Positions 24,790-33,742 of a stretch of DNA of 64,000 nucleotides are shown here, one piece after another. Numbering within the stretch: position 1 is the stretch's first letter; every line of letters begins with the position of its first letter. Source of the stretch: Hymenobacter roseosalivarius DSM 11622 (GTDB lineage Bacteria > Bacteroidota > Bacteroidia > Cytophagales > Hymenobacteraceae); assembly GCF_900176135.1 (NCBI RefSeq), contig NZ_FWWW01000082.1:81554-145553 (forward strand), read 5' to 3'. The notes under the pieces are model-generated. The model made no database searches. It saw only the letters and a program-made list of their open reading frames with translations, and was not told the DNA's origin. A program made the translations under genes and the position numbers.

Positions 24790-27033
24790 CTAGCCTTTCT
24801 TCTTGCCGGGGGCCTTTTTATCAGTCGTTTTGCTGGCTTTAGCATCTTTCACGGGAAAGCCGCGCTCGCGCATGAGGGCTTCCGTTTTGGGGTCGCGGCC
24901 GCGAAACGAGCGGTAGGCTTCGGCGGGGTCCACGGTGTTGCCCACGGAGAAAATCTGCTGGGTCAGGCGCTTGCCCACGGCTTTGTCGTAGGGGCCGCCG
25001 GCCTCGGTGAAAGCGCCGTAGGCATCAGCCGCGATTACTACTGACCACAGGTAGCTGTAGTAGCCGGCCGAGTAGCCATCGGAGGAGAAGACGTGCGAAA
25101 ACTGCGGCGTGCGGTGGCGCATCACAATTTCGCTCGGCATGCCTAGCTGAGCCAGCGTTTCGCGCTCAAACTTGTCGGGATCAATCTTCTGGTCGCCGGC
25201 CAGGTGCAGCTTCATGTCAATAAGGGCGCTGGCCAGAAACTCGGTAGTTTCAAAGCCCTGATTAAACGTGGCAGCCTTTTCAATGCGGTCCACCAAAGCT
25301 TGCGGAATGGGCTTGCCCGTCTGGTAGTGCACGGCGAAGCGCTGGAGCACCTGGGGCGTGGAAAGCCAGTTTTCGAGTACCTGCGACGGGAACTCCACGT
25401 AGTCGCGCACCACGCTGGTGCCCGAGAGGGTAGGGTAGGTAACGTTGGAAGAAAGCCCGTGCAGGGCGTGGCCGAACTCGTGAAACAGCGTAGTGGCGTC
25501 AGTCCAGGAAATGAGGGTGGGCACGCTGTCCTTGCCCTTCACGAAGTTGGAGTTGTTGGACACGATAGTCGTGACGGGCTTGCCGTCTATGCGCTCCTGC
25601 TTGCGGTAGGCGTTCATCCAAGCACCAGAGCGTTTGCCAGTCCGGGCATAAGGGTCAAAATACCAGAGGCCTACGGGCTTACCGGAGGTCTTGTCTTTCA
25701 CTTCCCACACCTTCACATCGGGATGGTACACGGGCACATTGGTGACGGGGCTGAAGGTGAAGTTGAACAGCTCACCGGCCACCCAGAACATGCCTTCGCG
25801 CATCTTATCGAGCTGTAAGTACTGCTTTACCTCATTCTGATCGAGGTCGTAGCGTTCTTTGCGCACTTTCTCGGCGTAGTAGCGGTAGTCCCAGGGCTCA
25901 ATTTTGAAGGTCGCACCTTCCTTTTTGGCCAGGGCCTGCATATCGGCCACTTCCTCCTTTACGCGCGCCACGGCCGGGGTCCACACTTCTTCCATCAGCG
26001 CCATCGCCTTTTCGGGCGTTTTGGCCATCGTATTATCGAGGCGCAGGTGGGCGTGGGTAGCGTAGCCCAGCAGCTTGGCCCGCTCGGCGCGCAGCTGCAG
26101 AATCTGGGTAATCAGGGCGTTGTTGTCGTGGGCACCGCCGTTGTCGCCCCGGTTCACGAACATGCGCCACGCCTTTTCGCGCAGCTTGCGCTGGTCGGAA
26201 TAAGTCAGAAATGGGTCAATGGAAGAGCGGGTGTTCGTAATCACGCCAGCGGCCGAGAGCTTACGGGCTGTGGCCGCATTGGCCGCGTCTTCACGCAGGG
26301 AAGTGGGCAGGCCGCCGAGGTCGGCGGGCGCTTTGAGCACCAGTACCGAATCGGTTTCATCGGCCAGCACATTCTGACTGAAGCGCGTGAACAGGCCCGC
26401 CAATTCTTGGTTGATAGCCGACAAACGCATTTTCGCCTTAGCATCAAGCTTAGCGCCGGCCCGTACGAAGTTGTTGTAATACACAAACGCCAGGCGCTGC
26501 TGTTCAGGCGTCAGCTTCTTCTTGTCGGGCGAGTTATACACCGCCTCAATGCGGCGAAACAGCGGCTCGTTCTGCGTGATCTGGTCGGAGAAAGCGGCCA
26601 TTTTGGGGGCCATTTCCCGCTCCACCAGCTGCACCTCCGGGCTGCTCATCGTCCCGGTCCAGACGCCGTACACGGTCCGCACCTGGTCGAGGGTTTTGCC
26701 CGCCCGCTCCAGGGCGGCAATGGTATTCTCGAAAGTGGAGGCCTGGGAGTTGCTGGCAATGGCCTGAATTTCCTTTAGGTTTTCAGCCATCGCGGCTTCG
26801 AGGGCCGGCTTGAACTGGGCCACTTCTATTTTGTCGAAGGCCGGAACACCGCCGTAAGAACCAGCCCAGGGGGCTAACACAGCGTTGTTTTCGGGGCGGG
26901 TGGCCGTGGCGGAGAAGGTGGGGGCCGTCGTCTGGGCGAAGCTGGAAGTTGGATTCACAGTGGTAGCAAAACTGAAGGTGAAAAGCGTGTTTGCCAGTAA
27001 AAGCCTACCAGGAGAAAAAAGCGGTTTGGGCAT
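24790..27033 (-). CDS. M3-family metallopeptidase, Dcp-like peptidyl-dipeptidase, exported
   Basis: I start the gene at the ATG at 27033, which gives a normal signal region; the longer frame would be translated from the inverted repeat upstream. The 747-residue protein has the zinc motif His-Glu-Phe-Gly-His near residue 516, followed by Ala-Leu-His-Gly and further downstream acidic ligands, as in thimet-type M3 peptidases. The overall length and the Ser-Gly-Thr-Ser-Val-Val-Arg-Asp-Tyr-Val-Glu-Phe-Pro-Ser-Gln segment fit peptidyl-dipeptidase Dcp, which removes C-terminal dipeptides. The C-terminal tail is Lys-rich. A signal peptide suggests periplasmic peptide breakdown. It is monocistronic. 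Confidence 0.88.
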   Translation of the reverse strand: MPKPLFSPGRLLLANTLFTFSFATTVNPTSSFAQTTAPTFSATATRPENNAVLAPWAGSYGGVPAFDKIEVAQFKPALEAAMAENLKEIQAIASNSQASTFENTIAALERAGKTLDQVRTVYGVWTGTMSSPEVQLVEREMAPKMAAFSDQITQNEPLFRRIEAVYNSPDKKKLTPEQQRLAFVYYNNFVRAGAKLDAKAKMRLSAINQELAGLFTRFSQNVLADETDSVLVLKAPADLGGLPTSLREDAANAATARKLSAAGVITNTRSSIDPFLTYSDQRKLREKAWRMFVNRGDNGGAHDNNALITQILQLRAERAKLLGYATHAHLRLDNTMAKTPEKAMALMEEVWTPAVARVKEEVADMQALAKKEGATFKIEPWDYRYYAEKVRKERYDLDQNEVKQYLQLDKMREGMFWVAGELFNFTFSPVTNVPVYHPDVKVWEVKDKTSGKPVGLWYFDPYARTGKRSGAWMNAYRKQERIDGKPVTTIVSNNSNFVKGKDSVPTLISWTDATTLFHEFGHALHGLSSNVTYPTLSGTSVVRDYVEFPSQVLENWLSTPQVLQRFAVHYQTGKPIPQALVDRIEKAATFNQGFETTEFLASALIDMKLHLAGDQKIDPDKFERETLAQLGMPSEIVMRHRTPQFSHVFSSDGYSAGYYSYLWSVVIAADAYGAFTEAGGPYDKAVGKRLTQQIFSVGNTVDPAEAYRSFRGRDPKTEALMRERGFPVKDAKASKTTDKKAPGKKKG

Positions 27034-27100
27034 GAGTGGGAAGGTGGTTGATAAGTCAGGTTGAGCCTGAAAGGTAAGAAGGAATGCTTCGGTTCCTTTT

Positions 27101-27180
27101 AGCGTGACCCCACCCCCGTCCCACCTCGCTTGATGCGCGACATCCTCCGGAAGAGGGGGGGACGGGGGTGGGGTCACGCT
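27101..27180. repeat. 22-bp perfect inverted repeat, GTGACCCCACCCCCGTCCC type
   Basis: Bases 27101-27122 and 27159-27180 are exact complements with a 36-base loop that contains CGCTTGATGCGCG. The same loop word and similar CCTCACCCCC arms occur at 45493-45615, so both belong to one dispersed family. It lies upstream of the M3-peptidase gene. Confidence 0.75.
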
Positions 27181-27612
27181 GTAGCCAATGAGCAGCTTCC
27201 GTTTTTAGCACGCAAGAAATATTTTCCCTCTCCCCTGTAACCTCGCTTAAATCGCGCAGTTACCAGCGCCGAATACGGTCGTTACTCTTCCCGCCAACAG
27301 CGTTTGAAAAAATATTTTCATCCGGTTGTAACGATTAGACTTAATCCCGGTAACCGCCTCACTCAACACCCTGATTCTCGTTTTTCAGTGTCCCGCCAGC
27401 TTGTTATTTACACAGCAAAATTCTGCTAGAAACAGAGTGTTTTAGTAGCTGATTCCGGCCGCGCCAACCAGCCCCCAACCTTTCTATTTCAATCCCTTTT
27501 CGCGCCGCTTTTTTGCTGCTGCCAGTCATAGTTGTGCCCAGATTTTTCGGCATCGACCAACCCGCAATTCTCCTTTCGTTCGTCCGCTTTCTACTCCAAA
27601 ATTAACCGCGCT
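27181..27612. other. Divergent promoter region between M3-peptidase and DUF5916 genes
   Basis: These 432 bases contain no open frame I would call a gene. A symmetric TGAAAA/TTTTCA pair lies at 27305-27320 with a four-base centre and may be a regulator site. The region is AT-richer than the surrounding genes, as expected for promoters. Confidence 0.35.
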
Positions 27613-30168
27613 ATGTCTTTCCGTTTTACACTGCGTTCTTGTCTTCTGCTGGTTGAATTTGTGGCTGGGGGGCATTTTGCGGTAGCCCAGCAAGCGCCGG
27701 CCGCCGCGACCAAATCAGCCACGGCCGCCCCCAAGCGTCAGCTCCAGGCTCTGCGCGTTACGGAGCCGATTAAGCTCGATGGCGAGCTAAATGAGGCCAT
27801 CTGGCAGCAGGCACCTGTCGCTACCGATTTCATTCAGCAGCGCCCCAACCCCGGCGTACCGGAGAAGCAGAAAACCGAAGTACGCGTGCTCTACGACGAC
27901 GCCAACCTCTATATCGGGGCCGTGATGCACGACGTGAGCCCCGATTCTATTCTGCGCGAAATGACTCAGCGCGACCAGTTTGGCAACACTGATCTGTTCT
28001 CGATTTTTCTGGATACCTATCACGACAAACTTAATGGCTACAACTTCACGGTGACTACCTCCGGCGTGCAGCTGGATGCCCGCTACTCGCCCGCCAGCGG
28101 TGAAGACTGGAACTGGAATGCCGTGTGGGATGCCCAAACCAGCCAGCGCGGCACCGACTGGATAGCCGAAATGCGCATTCCCTACTCCGCCATTCGATTC
28201 AGCAAAGCGCCCGAGCAGCTCTGGGGGCTGAATTTTGCCCGCCAGCGCAAGCGCGACAATGCGCAGTTTTTTTGGAATGAAGTGAAGCCCGAAGTAGACG
28301 GTTTTGTAAACCAATGGGGCGAGCTGCGCGGCATCCAGAACGTAGAGCCGCCGCTGCGCCTGTCGCTGACGCCCTACGTGTCGAGCTACGTGAACCACAA
28401 CCCGCTCAACGCGGAGGGTACGCGCCGCACCACCACCAGCTTTAACGGCGGGGCCGACGTGAAGTGGGGCATCAACGAGAGCTTCACCCTGGATGCCACG
28501 TTGGTGCCGGATTTTGGCCAGGTGCAGAGCGACAATCAGGTGCTCAACCTGTCGCCCTTTGAGGTGCAGTTCAATGAGAACCGGCAGTTTTTCACCGAAG
28601 GCACGGAGCTGTTTAACAAAGGCAATTTGTTCTACTCGCGCCGGGTGGGAGCCACGCCCATTGGTTTCTACGAGGTGACGGCGGGCGAAAACGAAAAGAT
28701 TGTGCGCAACCCGGCCGAGACGCGCCTGCTGAATGCCACCAAAGTATCGGGCCGCACCAGCAAGGGCCTCGGGATTGGGTTATTCAATGCCTTGAGCAAC
28801 GACGTGTACGCTACCGTGCGCAACACCGAAACCGGGGAGGAGCGACAGGTGCAAACCCAGCCGTTCAGCAACTACAATATTGCCGTGCTCGATCAAAGCC
28901 TGAAAAACAACTCCTTCGTGAGTCTGATCAACACTAACGTCACGCGTTGGGGCCAGACCTACGATGCCAACGTCACTGGGGGGCTTTTTCGGGTGGCCGA
29001 TAAGAAGAATGCCTACGCCGTGGATGGCAGCTTGGTATACTCGCGGCGGCGCGGCACGACCTTCGGCTCCGATAAGGAAGTGGGTGACCAGGACGGCTAC
29101 AAATACCGGGTGGGCGTGGGCAAAATCAGTGGCAACTTCACCTGGGGCCTCAACCACGGCATCGAATCGGATACCTATAACCCGAACGACCTGGGTATAC
29201 TGTTTGGCAACAACAAAATCACGCAGTCCTTGGACTTGGGCTACTGGAAGTATAAGCCGTTTTGGAAAGTGAATAACTTCTATCTGTTTGGGCAGGCAAG
29301 CCACACCTTGCTGTATAAGCCCACGCGCTACCAAAGCACTAGCTTTTACCTGGGGGCCAACACCACCTTCACCAAGAACTTTCTGCAAGTGGGCTTCGAC
29401 TTCAGCGTGGACCCGCGCACCCATGACTACTTCGAGCCCCGCGTGTTTCCGCTGGGCGACTACTACGTGCGCGTACCCGGCCGCACCAGCCTGATAGCCT
29501 TCTTCAATTCAGACACCCGCAAGAAGTTTGCGCTGGGCATGAACGCGGGCAATACAACCTACGCCCTCGACGATCGGTTCGCGCGCGAACGGCGTCTGCG
29601 CTACCGGTTCGGGGCCTACCCGCGCTACCGCGTGAATGACCACCTCACCTTCCGCTACAGCCTCGACTGGAGCCTCGATGTCAACCAGATTGGCTACGTA
29701 AACGGGGGCCTCAGCCGCGATGAGCCAATGGATGAGGCTTTTATGGGACAAGTCATCCTCGGTCGCCGCGACGTGGCTACGGTTTCCAACGTAGTATCCG
29801 TGGCCTACACGTTCACCAACCGCATGTCGTTTACGCTGCGCACGCGCCACTACACCAGCAACGTACGCTACGCCGACTTCGCGGCTCTCTCGCCCGGCGG
29901 CGCGGAGCAGCTCGTGGACTACCGCCGCAACCGCGACAACACCTACAACGCCTTCAACATTGATGCCGTGTACGCGTGGTGGTTCGCGCCCGGCTCCCAG
30001 ATTAGTGTGGTCTGGAAAAATGCGGGTACGTCGTTTCTGCAGGCCAACGAAGCCACCCCGCTCTACTTCGACAACCTGAGCAATACCATCAACACACCCC
30101 ACAATAACTCTATATCCGTCAAGATTCTATACTACCTCGACTACCTGGCATTTAGAAAAAACAAGTAG
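27613..30168 (+). CDS. DUF5916 outer-membrane protein with N-terminal CBM9-like domain
   Basis: The start at 27613 opens onto a signal peptide; an in-frame upstream ATG at 27532 would give a poor leader. The 851-residue protein first shows a carbohydrate-binding-like module (Ile-Lys-Leu-Asp-Gly-Glu-Leu-Asn-Glu-Ala-Ile-Trp near residue 55), then the DUF5916 region with Asn-Phe-Ala-Arg-Gln-Arg-Lys-Arg, Leu-Val-Pro-Asp-Phe-Gly-Gln and Phe-Phe-Thr-Glu-Gly, and a long run of predicted barrel strands to the C-terminus. The Phe-Arg-Lys-Asn-Lys ending is unusual for a barrel, which normally ends in an aromatic residue. It is likely an outer-membrane protein. The substrate is unknown. A strong terminator follows 15 bp after the stop. 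Confidence 0.85.
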   Translation: MSFRFTLRSCLLLVEFVAGGHFAVAQQAPAAATKSATAAPKRQLQALRVTEPIKLDGELNEAIWQQAPVATDFIQQRPNPGVPEKQKTEVRVLYDDANLYIGAVMHDVSPDSILREMTQRDQFGNTDLFSIFLDTYHDKLNGYNFTVTTSGVQLDARYSPASGEDWNWNAVWDAQTSQRGTDWIAEMRIPYSAIRFSKAPEQLWGLNFARQRKRDNAQFFWNEVKPEVDGFVNQWGELRGIQNVEPPLRLSLTPYVSSYVNHNPLNAEGTRRTTTSFNGGADVKWGINESFTLDATLVPDFGQVQSDNQVLNLSPFEVQFNENRQFFTEGTELFNKGNLFYSRRVGATPIGFYEVTAGENEKIVRNPAETRLLNATKVSGRTSKGLGIGLFNALSNDVYATVRNTETGEERQVQTQPFSNYNIAVLDQSLKNNSFVSLINTNVTRWGQTYDANVTGGLFRVADKKNAYAVDGSLVYSRRRGTTFGSDKEVGDQDGYKYRVGVGKISGNFTWGLNHGIESDTYNPNDLGILFGNNKITQSLDLGYWKYKPFWKVNNFYLFGQASHTLLYKPTRYQSTSFYLGANTTFTKNFLQVGFDFSVDPRTHDYFEPRVFPLGDYYVRVPGRTSLIAFFNSDTRKKFALGMNAGNTTYALDDRFARERRLRYRFGAYPRYRVNDHLTFRYSLDWSLDVNQIGYVNGGLSRDEPMDEAFMGQVILGRRDVATVSNVVSVAYTFTNRMSFTLRTRHYTSNVRYADFAALSPGGAEQLVDYRRNRDNTYNAFNIDAVYAWWFAPGSQISVVWKNAGTSFLQANEATPLYFDNLSNTINTPHNNSISVKILYYLDYLAFRKNK

Positions 30169-30183
30169 CTGCTTGACCTAATC

Positions 30184-30237
30184 AAAAAAGCCCCCCAGCG
30201 CCACTATTAGCTGTAGCTAGTGGCTGGGGGGCTTTTT
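30184..30237 (+). terminator. Terminator built from an inverted pair of CTGGGGGGC
   Basis: AAAAAAGCCCCCCAGC on the left pairs with GCTGGGGGGCTTTTT on the right across a loop of roughly 25 bases, directly after the DUF5916 gene. It is a clear intrinsic terminator made from two opposed copies of the dispersed nonamer. Confidence 0.85.
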
Positions 30238-30325
30238 ACGTATAGCTACTTAGGTGGATTCGCATTACTCGTTGCCGATAACTGCCGTACAAGCAACTGC
30301 TCCCGACTCTAACTCTCGCTTCCTG

Positions 30326-30913
30326 ATGCCGTCCTTTTTAGAAGAATTTCTGCGCAATCCTGCTATGGTAGGCTCCATGGTGCCCAGTTCCCGCGAGCTA
30401 ACCGAAAAAGTAATGGCCCCCATTGACTTTGCCAGTGCCCGCTGTATCGTGGAGTACGGCCCCGGCACGGGCGTTTTTACCGATATTCTACTTCAGCGCC
30501 GCCGAGCCGAAACAGCCATTGTCCTGGTAGAAGTAAACCGGCGTTTCAGTCAGTTGCTGAAGGAGCGCTACTCGGGCCAGCCCAATGTGCACATCATCCA
30601 CGGCTCAGCCGACCAAACCGGCGAGTATTTGATGAAATTGGGCTTGGATAAAGTGGATTGCGTGGTTTGCGGCTTGCCATTTTCTTTGCTGCCGCGCCGC
30701 TTAGGTTGGCGCATTTTGGAGCACACCCAGCAATTATTAATACCGGATGGCAAGCTCATACTATTTCAGTATTCTCTGCAGAATAAACGCCTGTTCATGC
30801 GCTTCTTTCGCCTGCTCGACGACACGTATGTGCTGCTCAACTTACCGCCCGCTTACGTGCTAACCTATGCCCCGCAAAGCAGCGAAATTACCGACAGTAA
30901 ATTACCGGCCTAA
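30326..30913 (+). CDS. Phospholipid N-methyltransferase-like SAM methyltransferase
   Basis: I choose the ATG at 30326; an upstream GTG would add 24 residues with no domain content. The 195-residue protein has the SAM-binding motif Val-Glu-Tyr-Gly-Pro-Gly-Thr-Gly-Val-Phe-Thr near residues 42-52 and the N-terminal Phe-Leu-Arg-Asn-Pro-Ala-Met-Val-Gly-Ser-Met-Val-Pro-Ser-Ser segment typical of PmtA-like phospholipid methyltransferases and related rRNA dimethylase-like enzymes. The motif Cys-Gly-Leu-Pro-Phe-Ser-Leu-Leu-Pro stands in place of the catalytic Asn-x-Pro-Phe. It may methylate phosphatidylethanolamine, but the family also includes uncharacterised methyltransferases. The gene is monocistronic. 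Confidence 0.7.
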   Translation: MPSFLEEFLRNPAMVGSMVPSSRELTEKVMAPIDFASARCIVEYGPGTGVFTDILLQRRRAETAIVLVEVNRRFSQLLKERYSGQPNVHIIHGSADQTGEYLMKLGLDKVDCVVCGLPFSLLPRRLGWRILEHTQQLLIPDGKLILFQYSLQNKRLFMRFFRLLDDTYVLLNLPPAYVLTYAPQSSEITDSKLPA

Positions 30914-30924
30914 TCATCCGTTGC

Positions 30925-31027
30925 GTGGTACTACGACTTTGAGGCGTAGTACCACTATCGTTGAAGGGCCCCGGCATACGTAGTCATCCGCAACAACAGA
31001 TGTACTACGACTTTGGAGTCGTAGTAC
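30925..31027. repeat. Two tandem GTACTACGACTTT hairpins
   Basis: GTGGTACTACG and CGTAGTACCAC form a hairpin at 30925-30955. A second hairpin of the same family, with exact 10-bp arms GTACTACGAC/GTCGTAGTAC, lies at 31002-31027. Both sit between the methyltransferase and the ABC ATPase gene. Confidence 0.7.
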
Positions 31028-31050
31028 CACCCCTCACGCTTTCCGCTTGT

Positions 31051-32034
31051 ATGATGTTAACTGTATCAGGAATTACACTGCAGGAAAAAGAGAAATTTAT
31101 TCTAAATGACATCAGCTTCACTCAGCAAAAAGGGCAGAAAATTGCCCTGGCTGGTGAAACCGGCGCGGGCAAAAGTACTTTGCTCCAAACCATAGCCGGT
31201 CTGGTGCAGCCCGATGCCGGTGAAGTGTGGTTTGCGGGCCGAAAAGCCAAAGGCCCGGCCGAACAATTGATGCCGGGAAATCCGGGTATTTCGTATCTGT
31301 CGCAGCAGTTTGAGCTGCCTAAGTTTCTGCGGGTAGAGCAAGTACTCCAATACGCTAATCAGCTGTCAGTGGCGGAGGCTCAAACACTGTTTGAAGTGTG
31401 TCGGATTGACCATTTGGGCGAGCGTCGCACCGACCAGTTATCAGGTGGCGAAAGGCAGCGGATCGCGCTTGCCAAGCTGCTGCTTTCTTCACCCAAATTA
31501 CTCTTGCTAGATGAGCCGTTTTCCAATCTGGATATGGTGCATAAAAATATCCTGAAATCAGTTATTCAGGATATCGGCGAGCAGCTGCAAATTACCTGCA
31601 TTCTCATCTCCCACGACCCGCTGGATACGCTTTCGTGGGCCGATGAAATAGTGGTGATGTGTGGGGGACAGATAGTGCAAAAAGGCACCCCAGCGCAGAT
31701 TTATAACCAGCCCGTGAATGAATATGTGGCGGGCCTGTTTGGGACATATAACCTGATAACGAGTGCCGCGCAAATTAAGGCTTTTTCGGCGGCGGCCGGG
31801 GCAAAAGTAAAGCGTAAAATGCTGCTGATTCGGCCTGAGAATTTTAGCTTAGATTCAGCCACTAAAAATAGTATTGCCGGTGAGGTGAAAAACGTGCGTT
31901 TCTTCGGCTCCTATTCCGAAGTAGAAGTGCAGCTGGCCGGTGGTAGTGTTACAGTACGCACCAGAGTAGGAAGTGCTGCACCCGGCGACACTGTTACTGT
32001 TTCGCTGGCCGCTGGTGGGGTCTGGTATGTGTGA
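31051..32034 (+). CDS. ABC transporter ATPase with C-terminal TOBE-like domain
   Basis: I start at 31051, since the longer frame would run through a hairpin repeat. The 327-residue protein has Walker A Gly-Glu-Thr-Gly-Ala-Gly-Lys-Ser-Thr at residues 35-43, signature Leu-Ser-Gly-Gly-Glu-Arg-Gln-Arg near 130-137, Walker B Leu-Leu-Leu-Leu-Asp-Glu-Pro near 150-156 and the switch His in Ile-Ser-His-Asp. The last 90 residues resemble the TOBE domain of iron, sulfate and polyamine importers. No permease or binding protein is adjacent, so its transporter partner is elsewhere or it is an orphan. A perfect hairpin follows the stop. Confidence 0.85.
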   Translation: MMLTVSGITLQEKEKFILNDISFTQQKGQKIALAGETGAGKSTLLQTIAGLVQPDAGEVWFAGRKAKGPAEQLMPGNPGISYLSQQFELPKFLRVEQVLQYANQLSVAEAQTLFEVCRIDHLGERRTDQLSGGERQRIALAKLLLSSPKLLLLDEPFSNLDMVHKNILKSVIQDIGEQLQITCILISHDPLDTLSWADEIVVMCGGQIVQKGTPAQIYNQPVNEYVAGLFGTYNLITSAAQIKAFSAAAGAKVKRKMLLIRPENFSLDSATKNSIAGEVKNVRFFGSYSEVEVQLAGGSVTVRTRVGSAAPGDTVTVSLAAGGVWYV

Positions 32035-32054
32035 CGTAAACGGCAGTGTAATTC

Positions 32055-32114
32055 GTTGACGCCAGAACGGGGTAGAGACGCATAGTTGCGTCTCTACCCC
32101 GTTCTGGCGTCAAC
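32055..32114. terminator. Perfect 28-bp stem hairpin between convergent genes
   Basis: Bases 32055-32082 pair exactly with 32087-32114 around the loop TAGT; the arms include GGGGTAGAGACGCA. There is no T-run directly after the stem, so termination is plausible but not proven. It lies between the converging ABC ATPase and universal stress protein genes, and it shares the GAGACGCA word with repeats at 16546 and 36568. Confidence 0.65.
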
Positions 32115-32155
32115 AGGTTAGCATGGTGCGGTCTGAGGGCCTTCCGTGTGGGCGC

Positions 32156-33019
32156 TTAGTATGTTTCCGGGTGGAAGGTAAGCACCGGTGCTTTGGCTTG
32201 TACTGCTACACTTTCGGCCGTGCTGCCGCCGTGCAGGAAATGCCAGAGGCCCGTGCGACCGTGGGAGAGCATTACCACAAGGTCGGCGTGCGACTGCTCG
32301 GCGTAGCGCGGCACTCCGACGCTCACCTGGGGAGCATTTACCACGTCGGGCTCGTAGTTGAGCAGGTGGTGGCGGTCGGCGAAGGCGTAAATGCGGTCGA
32401 TGGCGCTGGAGTAGTCTTCAGCGCGGGTCACGACGTCGAGCAGGTGGAGGGTGGCCTCGGGGAAGGCGGCGCACACCTGCCGCAGGCTCCGTACGGCGCG
32501 GTCGGCTTCGTGGGAGAAGTCGGAGGCAAAAACAATGGAGCGCACCTCGAAATGGGGGGCCGGCAGCTTCACCGTAAGCACGGGGCAGGGCGACAGGCGC
32601 ACCAGCCGCTCGGCGTGCGAATCCAGGTCAAATAAATGCAGAAAGGCCGGCGCATGAATGTGGGCTCCCATCACCACCAGGTCGATGTTCTGCTCGCGAA
32701 TAACTTCCAGAATGGCCTCATCCACGTCGCCGGTCACCACGCGGTCGTGCACCGTTACATCGGGCGCGGTACGGATCATTTCCGCTATCAGTTGGCGCAT
32801 GCGCTGCTTGGTGCGCTGGAGCAGCTGCACCATAAACACGCCATGGCGCGATGCCCCGCTCGATACGCCGCCGGTGGTTACCATACTGGTACCGCCTGCC
32901 GCTTCCACTACGTGCAGCAGCGTGATCTGCCCGTGCGTGCGGTGGGCCAACTGCACAGCTACCTCGAAGGCATTGTGGGCTTCAGGAGAAAAATCGGTAG
33001 GTACAAGGATGTTTTGCAT
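32156..33019 (-). CDS. Tandem universal stress protein
   Basis: The likely start is the ATG at 33019, which opens the standard first strand Asn-Ile-Leu-Val-Pro-Thr-Asp-Phe-Ser; a start nine codons earlier is possible. The 287-residue protein contains two UspA-type domains. The second has the ATP-binding segment Ser-His-Gly-Arg-Thr-Gly-Leu-Trp-His-Phe-Leu-His-Gly-Gly-Ser; the first has a degenerate version. Such proteins bind nucleotides and help survival under starvation or other stress, though how is unclear. The upstream region is very AT-rich (about 33070-33130). Confidence 0.85.
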   Translation of the reverse strand: MQNILVPTDFSPEAHNAFEVAVQLAHRTHGQITLLHVVEAAGGTSMVTTGGVSSGASRHGVFMVQLLQRTKQRMRQLIAEMIRTAPDVTVHDRVVTGDVDEAILEVIREQNIDLVVMGAHIHAPAFLHLFDLDSHAERLVRLSPCPVLTVKLPAPHFEVRSIVFASDFSHEADRAVRSLRQVCAAFPEATLHLLDVVTRAEDYSSAIDRIYAFADRHHLLNYEPDVVNAPQVSVGVPRYAEQSHADLVVMLSHGRTGLWHFLHGGSTAESVAVQAKAPVLTFHPETY

Positions 33020-33742
33020 GGCAGTAAATGGTGAATGATGGGCCATATCGGGGCTGCGCGCCTTCGTAAGGCTGGTGTAATAATTTACATATTATATTTT
33101 AATAAAGCAATATGACAACTTAGCTACTGGTAGTATTTTCTTGCTTTTGCCAGCCAGTTAGCTAGCTGATAGTGGAATACAAACAGGCTAATTGCCTTCA
33201 GGGTAACTGAGCCTTGCTGACCGCCACAGCCCAGTAGCCGCAGCGGCGACAGAAACCGGCCAATTCAGTGAAAGCCGGAGGTCAGGCCGTGCGGTGCGGG
33301 TGCAGCCGCGCTGGGGGGCTTTTTTGTTGGTCCCAGCTCCCAGTCAGCAGCAAAAGAAGCCCCAACTGCGGTGGCGGCTGGGGCTTTTTGGAATAGTGCT
33401 ATTAATAAGTAGTGGACAAGACAACACCCCTCACGCCCACAACTTTAGCCAATCATACGTTCCCAACACTGTTACTGGCCAGTTCACGCCTACAGGTAAG
33501 TAGTAAGTGCAAGCTACTATGCGGCTGCGGAGTCAGCTGAAAAAGCTGTTAGTCCCGCGGGGGTGAGCGGGGTTAATACTAAGAGGACTGGCAAAGAGCA
33601 TGACGATTACGAGGATCAGTTGGTCCGATTACCAACTCTTGTCCCAGTTGGTCGGGGTAATCCTAACAACCTCAATGCCAGCCACCGCAGGCACGGCAAT
33701 AGTTAGTGTCGGGTATAACCTAACCAGTCCGGAGTGGCTGAT
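33020..33742. other. 723-bp region between two leftward genes without a convincing gene
   Basis: The right half of this stretch has no frame I would call. A short frame at 33294-33503 on the + strand starts inside a motif and terminator area and looks spurious. The AT-rich part around 33070-33130 is the likely promoter of the universal stress protein gene. A CTGGGGGGC copy is at 33311, followed by a terminator-like hairpin. From about 33500 to 33740 the sequence is mixed and may hold the decayed end of an old gene, but I cannot identify one. Confidence 0.35.
33352..33389. terminator. Terminator-like hairpin AAGCCCC/GGGGCTT
   Basis: AAAAGAAGCCCCAACTGC pairs with GCGGCTGGGGCTTTTT with a tiny loop. 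A T-run follows on the + strand and an A-rich run precedes on the left, so it could work both ways. No transcript that ends here is obvious. Confidence 0.55.

Noticed and set aside
27034..27177. Longer N-terminus for the M3 peptidase
   Set aside because: The extra 48 codons are read from the inverted repeat at 27101-27180 and precede a good signal peptide that begins at the ATG at 27033.
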